From: Maribacter sp.
Lineage (GTDB): Bacteria > Bacteroidota > Bacteroidia > Flavobacteriales > Flavobacteriaceae
Assembly: GCA_020629415.1 (NCBI GenBank)
Contig: JAHDDL010000013.1
Span: 1-64,000 of the forward strand
Reading direction: 5' to 3'
DNA: 64,000 nucleotides
Positions 63,047-64,000 of this stretch are shown here, one piece after another. The position numbers and the translations under genes are program-made. Positions within the stretch are counted from its first letter, which is position 1, and the number at the start of each line of letters is the position of its first letter. The notes under the pieces are model-generated. The model saw only the letters and a program-made list of their open reading frames with translations. It was not told the origin of the DNA and made no database searches.

Positions 63047-64000
63047 CTAATCTGTTATTGGCATAGTAATATTTAGATTCTGTAACAGTGGGTCTTCTTC
63101 ATTCAACAAACGTTTTGTTCTTAAATATCTACCTACATTGAAGGCATCATAATTTGGTGCATCTTTATCTACACTACTTATGCGCACCATTTCAGATGAA
63201 TGTATAAATTGATTATCGCCTATCCACATACCTACGTGTACCACTTTTTCTGATGTACTTTCTGTTGCCTTTCTTCCAAAAAACAACAAATCCCCTTTTT
63301 TCAATTTGCTAAAATCCGCAATAGAATCTATAGGTTTACCAGCGTGTACCTGTTGAGATGCATCGCGTGGTATTACCATACCGTTTAAATAATAAATAGT
63401 TTTTGTATAACCACTGCAGTCTACACCTTTTGTGGAGGTACCGCCCCATAAATAAGGCACACCCATTAATGTTTTTGAGGTTGCAACAAGTGAATCTGTA
63501 TTAAAACTTAAATTTGAAAGCCAAGTGTTATATTCTTCTGCTTCGGTCTTTAAAATATATGACTGCCTGCCATCTGGAAATTCAACCTTATAAAATTCAT
63601 CATCGCTGCTTACTAATTTTAATAAACTACCGGCAACAATATCTGAAGTTCTACCTTCTGCCTCTGTAGAATTAAAAGCATGCCCATAAGTATTAACGTA
63701 AATGATTTTATCTGCCATAATCCAATTTTTAATACTTTGTGTATTCATTAATTGAATTCCGCCTGGATCAACCCATGCCAAATACTTATCCGGTGTTTGT
63801 ATAAGGTACCAATCCCCTTCTTTTTTCAAGACATTTACAACGGTACCTAAAGTTGCCTGTGTAGCCAGTTCTGCAGAATGTTTTGGGTTACTTCTAAGGT
63901 TGGCGGCAGAAATGTTTATAACTGCCTTGGTCATTCCTTCTAATTCCTCTGTAGGTAAAATTTTTATCTCATTGGTAACGCTAATTCCTTTTTCTTTTAA
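63047..64000 (-). CDS. NlpC/P60 (C40) cell-wall hydrolase with SH3 domains, N-terminus beyond right edge
   Basis: The frame is open to the window edge: residues before the internal Met at 63934 (EKGISVTNEIKILPTEEL...) read through without a stop, so the true start lies outside. The visible 317 codons include bacterial SH3-like segments (VINISAANLRSNPKHSAELA; LAWVDPGG) and a C-terminal NlpC/P60 peptidase with catalytic Cys in GVDCSGYTKT and His in KVVHVGMWIGD. It cleaves peptide stems of peptidoglycan between D-Glu and diamino acid, as other C40 enzymes do. Confidence 0.87.
   Translation of the reverse strand, partial: LKEKGISVTNEIKILPTEELEGMTKAVINISAANLRSNPKHSAELATQATLGTVVNVLKKEGDWYLIQTPDKYLAWVDPGGIQLMNTQSIKNWIMADKIIYVNTYGHAFNSTEAEGRTSDIVAGSLLKLVSSDDEFYKVEFPDGRQSYILKTEAEEYNTWLSNLSFNTDSLVATSKTLMGVPYLWGGTSTKGVDCSGYTKTIYYLNGMVIPRDASQQVHAGKPIDSIADFSKLKKGDLLFFGRKATESTSEKVVHVGMWIGDNQFIHSSEMVRISSVDKDAPNYDAFNVGRYLRTKRLLNEEDPLLQNLNITMPITD

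Overview
The window looks like a chromosomal segment of a marine-type Flavobacteriaceae (Bacteroidota). This is an inference from several signs: low GC; three outer-membrane receptors of the flavobacterial CarboxypepD_reg/plug/OMP_b-brl_3 type; LytS/LytR and multi-PAS kinases; weak Shine-Dalgarno sequences; and candidate promoters matching TAnnTTTG, the Bacteroidota -7 element. The genus cannot be fixed from sequence reading alone. No transposase, integrase, CRISPR array or rRNA was seen.

The first third (about 0.4-20.1 kb) is one coherent nitrate/nitrite assimilation and nitrosative-stress region. From left to right it holds: a NarL-type response regulator; an ABC nitrate-uptake operon with its own outer-membrane porin (nrtA, nrtB, two ATPases, porin; minus strand); a five-gene redox operon (minus strand: single-domain globin, Tll0287-like haem-c lipoprotein, small di-haem-b-type membrane protein, NAD(P)H/FAD/2Fe-2S reductase, pentahaem cytochrome c); narK plus an Fnr-like regulator; cobA; and, divergently, nirB-nirD-DUF4202-NarX/PilJ-like kinase-sirohaem synthase. 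Nitrite reduction is complete in outline, including sirohaem synthesis, but no molybdenum nitrate reductase is present in the window. All five transcription starts in this region carry the same 16-bp dyad, TA(A/C)GTA-N4-TAC(G/T)TA, a strong candidate operator for a local nitrate/NO regulon.

From 20 to 30 kb come small secreted or membrane hypotheticals, a NahK/APH-like kinase, a TlpA-like thioredoxin, a large M14 metallopeptidase, an isolated AT-rich AlbA_2/Schlafen-type ATP-binding protein, and a CAU tRNA. From 30 to 35.5 kb come housekeeping genes (methylmalonyl-CoA epimerase, rbfA, LolC/E-type permease, dusB), then a tightly overlapped trio: an Lgt-like membrane protein lacking two catalytic residues, a cysteine-rich MJ0619/Tes-like radical SAM protein and a 66-aa membrane protein. 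From 35.5 to 49 kb lie three paralogous outer-membrane receptors, one next to a LytS/LytR pair, interrupted by lepA, followed by a lipoprotein and a CPA1-type cation/proton antiporter. From 49.8 to 64 kb are a giant CHASE/multi-PAS kinase with a CheY-like partner, an MBL-fold hydrolase, S8 and M1 peptidases, rnpA, an S41 peptidase, a DUF1080 protein, an unknown secreted protein and an NlpC/P60 hydrolase that runs off the right edge.

The most notable candidates for undescribed biology are (1) the five-gene globin/multihaem operon, which reads as a split NOX/ferric-reductase-like transmembrane electron conduit, (2) the shared dyad in all five nitrate-region promoters, and (3) the Lgt-like/radical-SAM pair, which suggests a radical-based lipid or lipoprotein modification.
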